The notes under the pieces: generated by a model
Told to the model about the DNA's origin: nothing
Seen by the model: the letters and a program-made list of their open reading frames with translations, nothing else
Databases searched by the model: none
Assembly (NCBI GenBank): GCA_964618455.1
Contig: CAZUAQ010000002.1
Coordinates: 115,876 to 179,875, forward strand
Length of the DNA stretch: 64,000 nucleotides
Source of the DNA: CAZUAQ01 sp964618455
Lineage (GTDB): Bacteria > Planctomycetota > Phycisphaerae > UBA1845 > PWPN01
Direction: 5' to 3'
Position numbers and translations under genes: made by a program
In this document: piece after piece, positions 17,501 to 24,887 of the stretch
Layout: each line of letters starts with the position of its first letter
How positions within the stretch are numbered: position 1 is the stretch's first letter

Positions 17501-18163
17501 ATGAAAACGATTCTCGTGTACAGCGGAGGTCTGGACTCCACCGTCCTGCTCTATCAGGCCCTCAAACGGGGCGATGAGCTGCGATGCCTCGGGATCGACT
17601 ACGGGCAGCGGCACAAGCGCGAGCTGCGCGCCGCCCGGGCCATCTGCGACGAACTCGGCCTCGAGTACCGCATCGCGGACCTGACATCGATCACGCCGAT
17701 GCTGGCGGGCAGTTCCCAGACCGACGACGTGGCGGTGCCGAAGGGGCACTACACCGATGAGAGCATGAAGCTGACCGTCGTGCCCAATCGCAACATGATC
17801 ATGCTTTCCATCGCCATCGGCTGGGCGGTCAGCTTGAAGTACGACACGGTGCTCTATGCCGCCCACGGCGGGGATCACCCGATCTACCCCGATTGTCGGC
17901 TCGAGTTCATCGAAGCGCTCCAGCGTGCCGCCGCGCTTTGCGACTGGCATCACGTGAACATCGGCGCGCCGTTCGTCGAGAAGACCAAGACCGACCTGAT
18001 CCGGCTGGGCGCCGGATTGGGCGTGCCTTTCGAGAAGACGTGGTCGTGCTATGAGGGTAAGGAGATCCACTGCGGTACGTGCGGCACCTGCGTCGAGCGG
18101 CAGGAGGCGTTTCAACTGGCAGAAATCCCCGACCCGACGACGTACGAGAATCCATCACCGTGA
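17501..18163 (+). CDS. queC: 7-cyano-7-deazaguanine synthase QueC
   Basis: QueC turns 7-carboxy-7-deazaguanine into preQ0 with ATP and ammonia. The 220-residue protein has the PP-loop SGGLDSTV at residues 6-13, the block YGQRHKREL, and the four-cysteine zinc site near the end (SCYEGKEIHCGTCGTC). It is the first gene of a queC-queF-queD-queE set, in which the other three genes overlap or nearly touch. A promoter with a 17-base spacer lies just upstream. Confidence 0.97.
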   Translation: MKTILVYSGGLDSTVLLYQALKRGDELRCLGIDYGQRHKRELRAARAICDELGLEYRIADLTSITPMLAGSSQTDDVAVPKGHYTDESMKLTVVPNRNMIMLSIAIGWAVSLKYDTVLYAAHGGDHPIYPDCRLEFIEALQRAAALCDWHHVNIGAPFVEKTKTDLIRLGAGLGVPFEKTWSCYEGKEIHCGTCGTCVERQEAFQLAEIPDPTTYENPSP

Positions 18164-18240
18164 TCGCGTAATGCGTGCCGAAGCATGCCCGAGATTCGCA
18201 TGATCGAGCGCATCCGACATGCATTGACCTGAGCCGGACC

Positions 18241-18636
18241 ATGACCCACGAACTGAAACATCTCGGCAAGCCTTCGAATCAGCCCGTGGACCGGGTCGAC
18301 CTGATCCCGTGGGAGGGCCAGGCGATCCACGTGCGGCTGGACTGCGCCGAATTCACTGCCCTTTGCCCCGTGACCGGTCAGCCGGACTTCGCATCGCTGG
18401 TCATCGAGTACGTGCCGCAGGAGCATCTGGCGGAGACGAAGTCCGTCAAGCTTTACCTCTGGAAATATCGAGACCTCCGCGCGTTTAACGAGCAGTTGAT
18501 CGACACGCTCGCCACCGATCTTCATGAGCAGATCGCGCCGCGCTGGCTGCGCATCACCGGCCGGTTTCACCCCCGAGGCGGAATCGCCGTCACCGCCACC
18601 GCCGAGCGCGGCGACAAGGACCACCGCCCGTCATGA
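18241..18636 (+). CDS. queF: NADPH-dependent 7-cyano-7-deazaguanine reductase QueF (unimodular type)
   Basis: QueF reduces the nitrile of preQ0 to the amine of preQ1 with two NADPH. At 131 residues it is the short, unimodular type. The nucleophilic Cys42 and the acid Asp49 sit in FTALCPVTGQPDFA with the correct 7-residue spacing, and WEGQ/ESxKLYLW-like blocks (SVKLYLWKYR) are present. The ATG at 18241 (MTHELKHLGK) is chosen because upstream codons do not resemble the family. Its stop overlaps the queD ATG (ATGA). Confidence 0.96.
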   Translation: MTHELKHLGKPSNQPVDRVDLIPWEGQAIHVRLDCAEFTALCPVTGQPDFASLVIEYVPQEHLAETKSVKLYLWKYRDLRAFNEQLIDTLATDLHEQIAPRWLRITGRFHPRGGIAVTATAERGDKDHRPS

Positions 18637-19070
18637 TCACCGCCGTTCGACGCATCCAGTTCTGCGCCGGCCACCGTGTCTGGGGCCACGAGGGGCCGTG
18701 CGGGTATCTCCACGGGCACAATTACGTAGTCTATTTTCATGCCGCCGCGGACGTCGCCTCGGGTGACGCGCTCGACGATCTGGGCATGGTCATCGACTTC
18801 GCCGTGTTGAAGAAGCGCCTCGGGGGATGGATCGAGCAGAAGTGGGATCACGGGTTCATCTGCCACAAGGATGACCACGATACGCTTCGCGCCCTCGAAT
18901 GCATCCCGAATCAGAAGATCTACATGCTCGAGGCTAACCCGACGGCCGAGAACATGGCCCGCCACCTGCTCAACGACATCGGCCCGGAGATGTTGAAAGG
19001 CACCGGGGTCCACCTGACCCGCGTCGTCCTCTGGGAAACCGAGAACTGCTTCGTCGAGGTGACGCCATGA
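18633..19070 (+). CDS. queD: 6-carboxytetrahydropterin synthase QueD
   Basis: QueD converts dihydroneopterin triphosphate into 6-carboxy-5,6,7,8-tetrahydropterin, the substrate of QueE. The 145-residue protein has the zinc histidines His14 (CAGHRV), His27 and His29 (LHGHNY), and the catalytic Cys23 between them. A DxGMVIDF block (DLGMVIDFAVLK) follows. It overlaps queF upstream and queE downstream by four bases each. GTP cyclohydrolase, which would supply the substrate, is not in this window. Confidence 0.96.
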   Translation: MITAVRRIQFCAGHRVWGHEGPCGYLHGHNYVVYFHAAADVASGDALDDLGMVIDFAVLKKRLGGWIEQKWDHGFICHKDDHDTLRALECIPNQKIYMLEANPTAENMARHLLNDIGPEMLKGTGVHLTRVVLWETENCFVEVTP

Positions 19071-19711
19071 CACCGCGATCACAGTCCTCCAATATCGAGG
19101 CTTCCTCACCGAAGACGAAGAGTTATATGGTCAACGAGATTTTCTACTCGCTCCAGGGCGAGGGCATGCGCGCCGGCACCGCCAATCTTTTCCTGCGCTT
19201 CACCGGGTGCAACGAAACCTGCCGCGTCGAGACCCATGGGTTTGATTGTGATACGGAGTTCACCAGCGGCCGATCGCTCACCCTCGATGAGATTCTTGCC
19301 GAATTTCGTCAACTCGCCCCGGATTGCCGATGGGTCGTGATCACCGGCGGTGAACCCGCACTCCAGGTGGACCGCGCCCTCATCGACGTTCTGCACGACG
19401 CGGGCTATCGGCTGGCCATCGAAACCAACGGCAGTATCGAACTTCCCGATGGATTCGACTGGATCACCGTCAGCCCGAAAGTGGCGGAGCACGCCCTCCG
19501 CCAGACCACCGCCGACGAGGTCAAGTACGTCCGCGGCCACGGCCAGGCGATTCCCAAGACCGTTGTCCAGGCACGGCATCACTTGATCTCCCCCGCATTC
19601 CTCGGTGATCAGATCGATACGCGCGCCCTCGCCTGGTGCATCGAACTCGTGAAACAGCATCCGGACTGGCAACTCTCCGTCCAGCAGCACAAGTTCTGGC
19701 AGATCCGCTGA
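19067..19711 (+). CDS. queE: 7-carboxy-7-deazaguanine synthase QueE, with unusual cysteine spacing
   Basis: QueE is a radical-SAM enzyme that contracts the pterin ring to 7-carboxy-7-deazaguanine. The family opening VNEIFYSLQGEG, the ITGGEPALQ block and the IETNGS block are all present in this 214-residue protein. The cluster cysteines are Cys48, Cys52 and Cys61 (TGCNETC, then GFDCDTEF), that is CX3C then X8 then C, in place of the usual CX3CX2C. The ATGA overlap with queD favours the start at 19067; an internal Met at 19127 lies just before the conserved opening. It ends the que operon. Confidence 0.92.
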   Translation: MTPRSQSSNIEASSPKTKSYMVNEIFYSLQGEGMRAGTANLFLRFTGCNETCRVETHGFDCDTEFTSGRSLTLDEILAEFRQLAPDCRWVVITGGEPALQVDRALIDVLHDAGYRLAIETNGSIELPDGFDWITVSPKVAEHALRQTTADEVKYVRGHGQAIPKTVVQARHHLISPAFLGDQIDTRALAWCIELVKQHPDWQLSVQQHKFWQIR

Positions 19712-19866
19712 GCTCAGCCCCACAGAGCTAAACGCCTGTTATCCTTGCTCTTACACATCCGCGAGCCAGAGAAGCCCCGATTTCCAAAGTGCGTTCATGC
19801 TCGAACCGCACCTCGTCCGATAGAGGGGGCAGAACGCGACAAGACCCATTCATGGAGGATACGGTC

Positions 19867-20118
19867 ATGCACGCGAGACTCACGTTGACCATGGGCGATC
19901 GCCGTGTCGTCGCCACGCTGGACGCCGACGGCCAATGGGCCTGTGAGGATCTGCTCATCGAGTCGTTTCTCAACTCGGCCTTCTCGCCGGAATACGCCGA
20001 GCCCCAGTCGATGCCGACATCCACCGTTCAACTGGTACAGAAGGCGGCCACCGTCGTGCAGGATGCCGGATGGGGCGTCCACTACGAGATTCTGCAGGCC
20101 GATCAAAACGCCGCCTGA
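19867..20118 (+). CDS. Small conserved-looking protein of unknown function
   Basis: An 83-residue acidic protein (MHARLTLTMGDRRVVATLDADGQWACEDLL and on) with a compact alpha/beta look. No domain is recognised. The ATG at 19867 is chosen because GGAGG at 19854-19858 lies 8 bases before it; an in-frame ATG at 19852 would overlap that site. It sits between queE and ribBA on the same strand with no obvious terminator on either side, so it may be co-transcribed with the cofactor genes. No function is inferred. Confidence 0.65.
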   Translation: MHARLTLTMGDRRVVATLDADGQWACEDLLIESFLNSAFSPEYAEPQSMPTSTVQLVQKAATVVQDAGWGVHYEILQADQNAA

Positions 20119-20257
20119 ACCGGACACTTCGACTCCCGTCCCCCCGACCCTCGATCCCCTCCCTGTCGGTTCCGCGCTTCCCGTGGGCAGAGTATCCGCC
20201 CAGCCATTACAATATCAGCAGGCGAGATGTACACCCTGATAGGACCGCTTGGAGAAC

Positions 20258-21511
20258 ATGCTTTCGATGGGACATCCCTTCTGCACGATACCCGAGGCCC
20301 TGGACGAACTGCGAGCCGGACGATTCGTCGTTCTCGTCGACGATGAGTACCGCGAAAACGAGGGTGACCTGGTCTGCGCGGCCGAGTCGATCACGACGGG
20401 CATGGTCAACTTCGCGCTCAAGGAAGCCCGTGGCGTGCTCTGCGTCGCCATGCCGCGCGAGCGTTGCCACGAACTCAGTCTCCAGCCCCAGACCCCGGAA
20501 AACACCACCTCCTACCGCACGGCGTTCACGGTCACGATCGATGCCCACCCGCACTTCGGCGTGACCACGGGTGTCTCTGCGGAAGACCGCCGTATCACCA
20601 TACAGCGTCTCGCCGCCGACGAGGCCCGACCCGACGACTTCGCCCGACCGGGCCACATCAATCCGCTGATGGCGCGGGAAGGCGGCGTCCTGGTCCGCGC
20701 CGGCCAGACGGAAGGCACGGTGGACCTGCTTCGCCAGGCGGGACTGAAGCCGATCGGCATGCTCATGGAGATCATGAACGACGACGGCACGATGGCCCGC
20801 GTGCCGGACCTGACGCGCTTCTGCGAGAAGCATCAACTGAAGATGTGCACCATTGCCGATCTGATCGAGTACCGCCAGCAGCGCGAAACGCTTATTGAGC
20901 GGGTGCAGATGATCCAGCTCCCGACGGTGTATGGCCCGTTCACGCTCTACGAGTACAACTCCGTCGTGGACAGCGAGCCGCACCTGGCATTGTGCTGTGG
21001 GAATATCGGCTCGGCCGACGCGGACGGGAAAACGATCGAACACGAGGATCCGGTGCTGGTGCGCGTCCATTCCGAGTGTCTGACGGGAGACATCTTCGGT
21101 TCCCAGCGCTGCGACTGCGGGGATCAACTGCACACCGCCATGGCGCTGTTGCAGAAGGAAGGCCGCGGCGCCGTGGTTTATCTCCGCCAGGAGGGCCGCG
21201 GCATCGGTCTGCACAACAAGCTGAGCGCGTATCGCCTCCAGGACGAGGGCATGGACACCGTCGAGGCCAACGAGCAGCTCGGGTTCGCCCCCGACAGGCG
21301 GGACTACGGCATCGGGGCACAGATTCTCCGTGACCTGGGTTGCCGCAAGCTCCGAATCCTGACGAATAATCCGAAGAAGGTGAATCGGCTTGAAGTGTAC
21401 GGCATCGAAGTTGTGGAGCAGGTGCCGCTCCGCATCCCCGCCACCGAGTTCAACCGGCTCTACCTCAAGGCGAAGAAGGAAAAAATGGGGCATCTGTTGG
21501 AAGACGTGTAA
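20258..21511 (+). CDS. ribBA: Bifunctional 3,4-dihydroxy-2-butanone 4-phosphate synthase/GTP cyclohydrolase II
   Basis: RibBA makes both precursors of the riboflavin ring system: dihydroxybutanone phosphate from ribulose 5-phosphate, and the pyrimidine from GTP. The N-terminal half has the RibB signature VLVDDEYRENEGDLV and the RPGHINPL block. The C-terminal half has the RibA zinc site CLTGDIFGSQRCDCG and YLRQEGRGIGL. The length of about 417 residues is normal. TTG at 20249, ATG at 20258 and ATG at 20267 are alternative starts; 20258 is used. TACAAT at 20208-20213 is a likely -10 box. No FMN riboswitch is visible upstream. Confidence 0.96.
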   Translation: MLSMGHPFCTIPEALDELRAGRFVVLVDDEYRENEGDLVCAAESITTGMVNFALKEARGVLCVAMPRERCHELSLQPQTPENTTSYRTAFTVTIDAHPHFGVTTGVSAEDRRITIQRLAADEARPDDFARPGHINPLMAREGGVLVRAGQTEGTVDLLRQAGLKPIGMLMEIMNDDGTMARVPDLTRFCEKHQLKMCTIADLIEYRQQRETLIERVQMIQLPTVYGPFTLYEYNSVVDSEPHLALCCGNIGSADADGKTIEHEDPVLVRVHSECLTGDIFGSQRCDCGDQLHTAMALLQKEGRGAVVYLRQEGRGIGLHNKLSAYRLQDEGMDTVEANEQLGFAPDRRDYGIGAQILRDLGCRKLRILTNNPKKVNRLEVYGIEVVEQVPLRIPATEFNRLYLKAKKEKMGHLLEDV

Positions 21512-21565
21512 TCGTGCATCCGTGCAGGAACGAGAAAAACTCGTCGCGCCCCACCAACCGATCGC

Positions 21566-22633
21566 ATGACCGCATCTGAAGACATCTATCGGATCCTCGA
21601 TGCCAACGCCAACCGGGCGCGGGAAGCCCTGCGCGTCATGGAAGAATATGTCCGCTTCATTCAGAACGACCCGGCCGGTAACGCTTTAGTCAAACAGTGC
21701 CGGCATGATTTCGCTGAAGCGATGAAGCAGCTTGATCCCGACACCCTTCTGGCGTCAAGGAATACGCCCGGTGATGTCGGGACATCGATCAAGACACTCG
21801 CCGAAACTCAACGCGCGTCCCCCGAGCAGGTCTTCACCGCCAATGCCAAACGGCTGACTGAAGCCCTCCGCGCCCTTGAGGAATACGGCAAACTCGTCTC
21901 GCCCGAGGCCGCACGATACTTCGAGAGATTGCGGTATCGCGCCTACGAGATCGAGCAACACGTCCGCATGCGTGGGGAACGGTCCGCGCGGTTTGCCGGG
22001 GTCCGATTGTATGTCATTCTGACCGAGTCGCTCTGTTCCGGGGGCTGGCTGGACACGGCCGAGGCGGCCATCGCCGGTGGCGCGGGATGTCTGCAACTCC
22101 GGGAGAAGCAACTCGAGGATGGGGACCTTCTGGATCGCGCCCGTCGACTGTCGAGGCTCTGTCGCGATCGGAACGTGCTGTTCATCGTGAATGATCGGCC
22201 CGACATCGCCCGCCGCTGCGATGCTGACGGCGTCCATCTCGGCCAGACGGACATGAGCGTGGCGGACGCGCGTCGCGTACTCGGACCGGACCGGCTGATC
22301 GGCGTCAGCACGCACACGCCCGATCAGTTTGATAGAGCGCTCACGCCATCGCCGGACTATATCGCCGTCGGTCCGATGTTTCCCTCGGAGACCAAGCCGC
22401 AGGATCATGTACCGGGTCCCGAGCTCCTCGCGCACGCAGTCGCAAGGACGGACACACCGATCGTCTGTATCGGCGGAATCACCGAAAATCGCATCGAGAC
22501 GCTTATCGAACACGGTGGGTCCTGCGTATGCGTCTGCTCGGCGATCATCGCGGATAATCACCCCGAACAGGCCACGCGGGCGCTGATCTCCCGCATGAAC
22601 CGTTCACCGGACCGGGAATCCACGGTATCATAG
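21566..22633 (+). CDS. thiE: ThiD2-ThiE thiamine phosphate synthase
   Basis: Thiamine phosphate synthase joins the pyrimidine diphosphate and thiazole phosphate halves of thiamine. The C-terminal two thirds (about 145-345) hold the ThiE barrel: LQLREKQ, FIVNDRPDIA, DGVHLGQTDM, IGVSTHT, YIAVGPMFPSETKP and VCIGGI. The N-terminal 130 residues (RILDANANRAREALRVMEEYVRF, then RLTEALRALEEYGKL) match the ThiD2-type domain found fused to ThiE in several phyla. At 355 residues it is longer than plain ThiE (about 210) for this reason. It follows ribBA after 54 bases. Confidence 0.93.
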   Translation: MTASEDIYRILDANANRAREALRVMEEYVRFIQNDPAGNALVKQCRHDFAEAMKQLDPDTLLASRNTPGDVGTSIKTLAETQRASPEQVFTANAKRLTEALRALEEYGKLVSPEAARYFERLRYRAYEIEQHVRMRGERSARFAGVRLYVILTESLCSGGWLDTAEAAIAGGAGCLQLREKQLEDGDLLDRARRLSRLCRDRNVLFIVNDRPDIARRCDADGVHLGQTDMSVADARRVLGPDRLIGVSTHTPDQFDRALTPSPDYIAVGPMFPSETKPQDHVPGPELLAHAVARTDTPIVCIGGITENRIETLIEHGGSCVCVCSAIIADNHPEQATRALISRMNRSPDRESTVS

Positions 22634-22694
22634 AGTGCGCTGCGGGTTCGTCGCGTCTCGACGACTCCCTGTGCTTCACTCGCCGGGGTCTGCC

Positions 22695-23177
22695 ATGGGG
22701 TTCACCTGGGAAGAACTCGAAACAATGAACAAGCGCGAGGGTTGGCATCTGCCCTTGCCGCCGATCTGCCCGCGCTGCGAGTACAACCTGAGCGGCAAAC
22801 GTCACGCCCGTTGCCCGGAGTGCGGCCTGCGCATCAACTGGGACGAACTCCAGCACCGCACGCGGCGCATGATCTTCAAAGCCAAGCGCTTCAAGCACGT
22901 CAATCGCGATGCCAAGTTCGGCATGTACTGCGGCGCGGCCGCCTGGGGGATTCTGCTGCTGCTCAGCCTTCTACGTTGGCGATGGTGCCTGTTCGATACG
23001 ATGCTGCTGCTCATGGCGGCCGCCGCGTTCATCCTGGGGGCGAAGATGATTGACGTCAGCCGCCTGCCGGTGTGGGCGCGCGAGCTTCTCGGCGAAGACC
23101 GGCCGCGACTCTGGATCGGCCTGACCGCCATGGGGCTCGGAGCGAGCATCATCCCGGGCTTGATCCTCCTTCCTTGA
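22695..23177 (+). CDS. Zinc-ribbon membrane protein of unknown function
   Basis: A 160-residue protein with an N-terminal four-cysteine zinc ribbon (ICPRCEYNLSGKRHARCPECG), a basic stretch, and three hydrophobic segments in the C-terminal half. Proteins with this Cys-rich head and membrane tail are frequent in planctomycete genomes and lack a known role. The ATG at 22695 (MGFTWEEL) is taken as the start because the 20 residues before it look random. It follows the ThiE gene after 61 bases. The convergent neighbour carries the terminator at 23224-23254. Confidence 0.75.
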   Translation: MGFTWEELETMNKREGWHLPLPPICPRCEYNLSGKRHARCPECGLRINWDELQHRTRRMIFKAKRFKHVNRDAKFGMYCGAAAWGILLLLSLLRWRWCLFDTMLLLMAAAAFILGAKMIDVSRLPVWARELLGEDRPRLWIGLTAMGLGASIIPGLILLP

Positions 23178-23223
23178 CATCTCGAATCCAGTCATGGCCG
23201 ATGCGCATCGTTCGTCACGCGCA

Positions 23224-23254
23224 GAAAAAAACGCCCGCCGGGTGCCGGCGGGCG
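23224..23254 (-). terminator. Rho-independent terminator of the PEP-CTERM gene
   Basis: A perfect 10-base stem CGCCCGCCGG (23232-23241) pairs with CCGGCGGGCG (23245-23254) around a 3-base loop. On the minus strand the stem is followed directly by eight Ts (23231-23224). This is a textbook intrinsic terminator, placed about 35 bases after the stop of the leftward gene. Confidence 0.92.
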
Positions 23255-23290
23255 CTGTGGAAAGTGTCAAGTATCGGCGGTCCGACCGAA

Positions 23291-23989
23291 TCAGGCGCGA
23301 CGACGACGAAGCATGAGCGGCAAGCCGGCCAGGGCGAGGCCCATCAGCATCGTGGGTTCCGGCGTGGTCAGGAACGTGACCTGACCGCCCAATCCGAACA
23401 CGACCGGCAGGGTAATCGGTGCCAACGGAGGCGAGAACTCACCCGGAATCGCCATGAAGGCGTCATAGGTGTACTCCACGCCACCCGGCACGGGCACTGC
23501 CGTCACCAGGTTATTCAGCGCCAACTGGTAGGCCCCGATCGACAGGCCGGAGGTAAATGCGAACGCCTCATCCTGAAACGCGCCGTTCAACTCGGACACC
23601 AGCGGCGGCACAGGATCCGTCGCGCCCAGCGGGAAACTCGGAGGGCTGCCCGGCAGCGGGAACGAGTTAAAGGGATCATTGCTCATCGTGAGATCCAGAG
23701 CGACGGGGATATTCGCACCGGCCGCCGGTACGCTGAACATGATGTCCACGGGGGCATTGCCCGCCGTTACTGTTCGCGTGCCATCGATGGTCAGCGACCC
23801 GGGCGAACTGCCCGTGCGATTCACATTGAACGTAATGGGCCCGGTACCGAAGTTCTCCGTGCCGCTCAAACTCATGGACACGATCTCGATATCGACGGTG
23901 CCGGTGAACGGATCGTCAAACGGCAGCGCCATGGCGATGGAACTCATCGCTAACGTGGCCGCGATCGCGACAAGTGTGACATATTTCAT
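23291..23989 (-). CDS. PEP-CTERM sorting-domain exported protein
   Basis: A 232-residue exported protein. The start at 23989 (MKYVTLVAIAATLAMSSIAMA) gives a clean Sec signal peptide and has GAGGAGGG upstream at good distance. The mature part is Pro/Ser/Gly rich beta-type sequence without known domain. The C terminus carries the PEP-CTERM sorting tripartite end: TPEPTMLMGLALAGLPLMLRRRRA, a PEP motif, a hydrophobic helix and an Arg cluster. Such proteins are processed by an exosortase and secreted or surface-bound; no exosortase gene is in the window. It stands alone, with its own terminator. Confidence 0.88.
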   Translation of the reverse strand: MKYVTLVAIAATLAMSSIAMALPFDDPFTGTVDIEIVSMSLSGTENFGTGPITFNVNRTGSSPGSLTIDGTRTVTAGNAPVDIMFSVPAAGANIPVALDLTMSNDPFNSFPLPGSPPSFPLGATDPVPPLVSELNGAFQDEAFAFTSGLSIGAYQLALNNLVTAVPVPGGVEYTYDAFMAIPGEFSPPLAPITLPVVFGLGGQVTFLTTPEPTMLMGLALAGLPLMLRRRRA

Positions 23990-24158
23990 CGGACTTTCCC
24001 TCCTCACAGAGAATTGAACTCGCTGATCACACAGGCTTCTCAGAAGAGTCTATTGCTGGGAGACGTGATGCGGAGTGACGGTTGAATTGAAAGCGATTCC
24101 GCCCGTCCGATCTCTTCCCTGACTCCACTGTAATACCTTATTCGATCTCGACTCTTTG

Positions 24159-24164
24159 TGTCAA
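24159..24164 (-). promoter_or_regulatory. Candidate -35 box upstream of the PEP-CTERM gene
   Basis: On the minus strand TTGACA is a perfect -35 hexamer, about 170 bases before the start at 23989 in an AT-rich stretch. The matching -10 is unclear: TAAGGT is found at an 18-base spacing and is a poor match. Confidence 0.3.
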
Positions 24165-24215
24165 CAGCCCACATGGATTTAACACAAAAACACAATAAAT
24201 CACACAATGAGAACA

Positions 24216-24593
24216 TTATTGTGGCGGCTCTGATGATTCCAGAAAGGTGGTCTGGCGGTCACCGGAACTGAAGATGATAAAGGCTTCCAGCGGCTCATCG
24301 GACCGGTTCCGGGCACAGTGGGCCACGTTGGCGGGGATTCGGATGGTGTCTCCGGCCTCCATGGGCACGCTCTCATCGCCGAGGATGTGCTCGCAGGTTC
24401 CGGAAATCACGTGCAGAATTTCCTCACAATTCGGGTGGAGATGGAGCGGATTGCTCTGATGGGGTTCGATTCGACAGAACCCGAACGTCTGGGCGGCCCC
24501 GGCCTCCAACTGGTCGTTCATGAGCCAGCGGAGCGTGCCCCAGGGGAAGGTCTCCGTTGTGGCATCGGCGAGATTCTGTAACTTGATCGGCAT
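24216..24593 (-). CDS. Small cupin-domain protein
   Basis: A 125-residue single-domain cupin. Both cupin motifs can be seen: PLHLHPNCEEILHVISG with metal-binding His and Glu residues, then GDTIRIPANVAHCARN with the last His. Proteins of this type bind a metal and a small ligand and range from isomerases to regulators; the substrate is unknown. The start at 24593 (MPIKLQN) has AGGAGGGG 4 bases upstream on the minus strand, while the 30 residues before it do not fit. It diverges from the leuC promoter region. Confidence 0.85.
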   Translation of the reverse strand: MPIKLQNLADATTETFPWGTLRWLMNDQLEAGAAQTFGFCRIEPHQSNPLHLHPNCEEILHVISGTCEHILGDESVPMEAGDTIRIPANVAHCARNRSDEPLEAFIIFSSGDRQTTFLESSEPPQ

Positions 24594-24706
24594 CGGCCCC
24601 TCCTGTCGGAGCATCGTAGCATCCTCGTGATTTCGCCCGATGGCGAGCGCGTTCCGTGGCCAGCATAGGCCGTTCGGGGGCACGTCTCAACGGCTTCGGC
24701 GCGGCA

Positions 24707-24735
24707 TTGGCGACGCCGCCTCCTCCGGCTACAAT
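24707..24735 (+). promoter_or_regulatory. Candidate sigma70 promoter of leuCD
   Basis: TTGGCG (24707-24712) is separated by 17 bases from TACAAT (24730-24735), matching 4/6 and 5/6. The start site would be near 24742, giving a leader of about 145 bases before leuC. A 7-base hairpin with a CGGC tetraloop (24848-24865) lies just before the leuC ribosome site; it is not followed by Ts. Confidence 0.6.
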
Positions 24736-24887
24736 GAGGTCTCCAGGCATCGCACTGCATACGATAAACCCTGCCGCGTGATCGCGCGGCGGATTTCCAC
24801 CGATCAGCAGCCAGGATTCTGCACCGGACGCGAGGTCCATACCGGTGAACCCTCCGGCGAGGGTTCGGCAACGAGGAAGTGATTGCT

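Noticed and set aside
20119..20257. FMN riboswitch before ribBA
   Set aside because: None of the conserved FMN-aptamer blocks can be found in the 140-base gap.
20207..21493. Long open frame antisense to ribBA
   Set aside because: The plus-strand gene shows all RibBA motifs; the antisense product is low-complexity in His/Arg/Val and has no recognisable domain.
21512..21565. TPP riboswitch before the thiE gene
   Set aside because: The gap is only 54 bases, too short, with no CTGAGA-type element.
24736..24887. Leucine attenuator or T-box in the leuC leader
   Set aside because: There is no Leu-rich leader peptide, no T-box motif, and the 7-base hairpin lacks a T tract.
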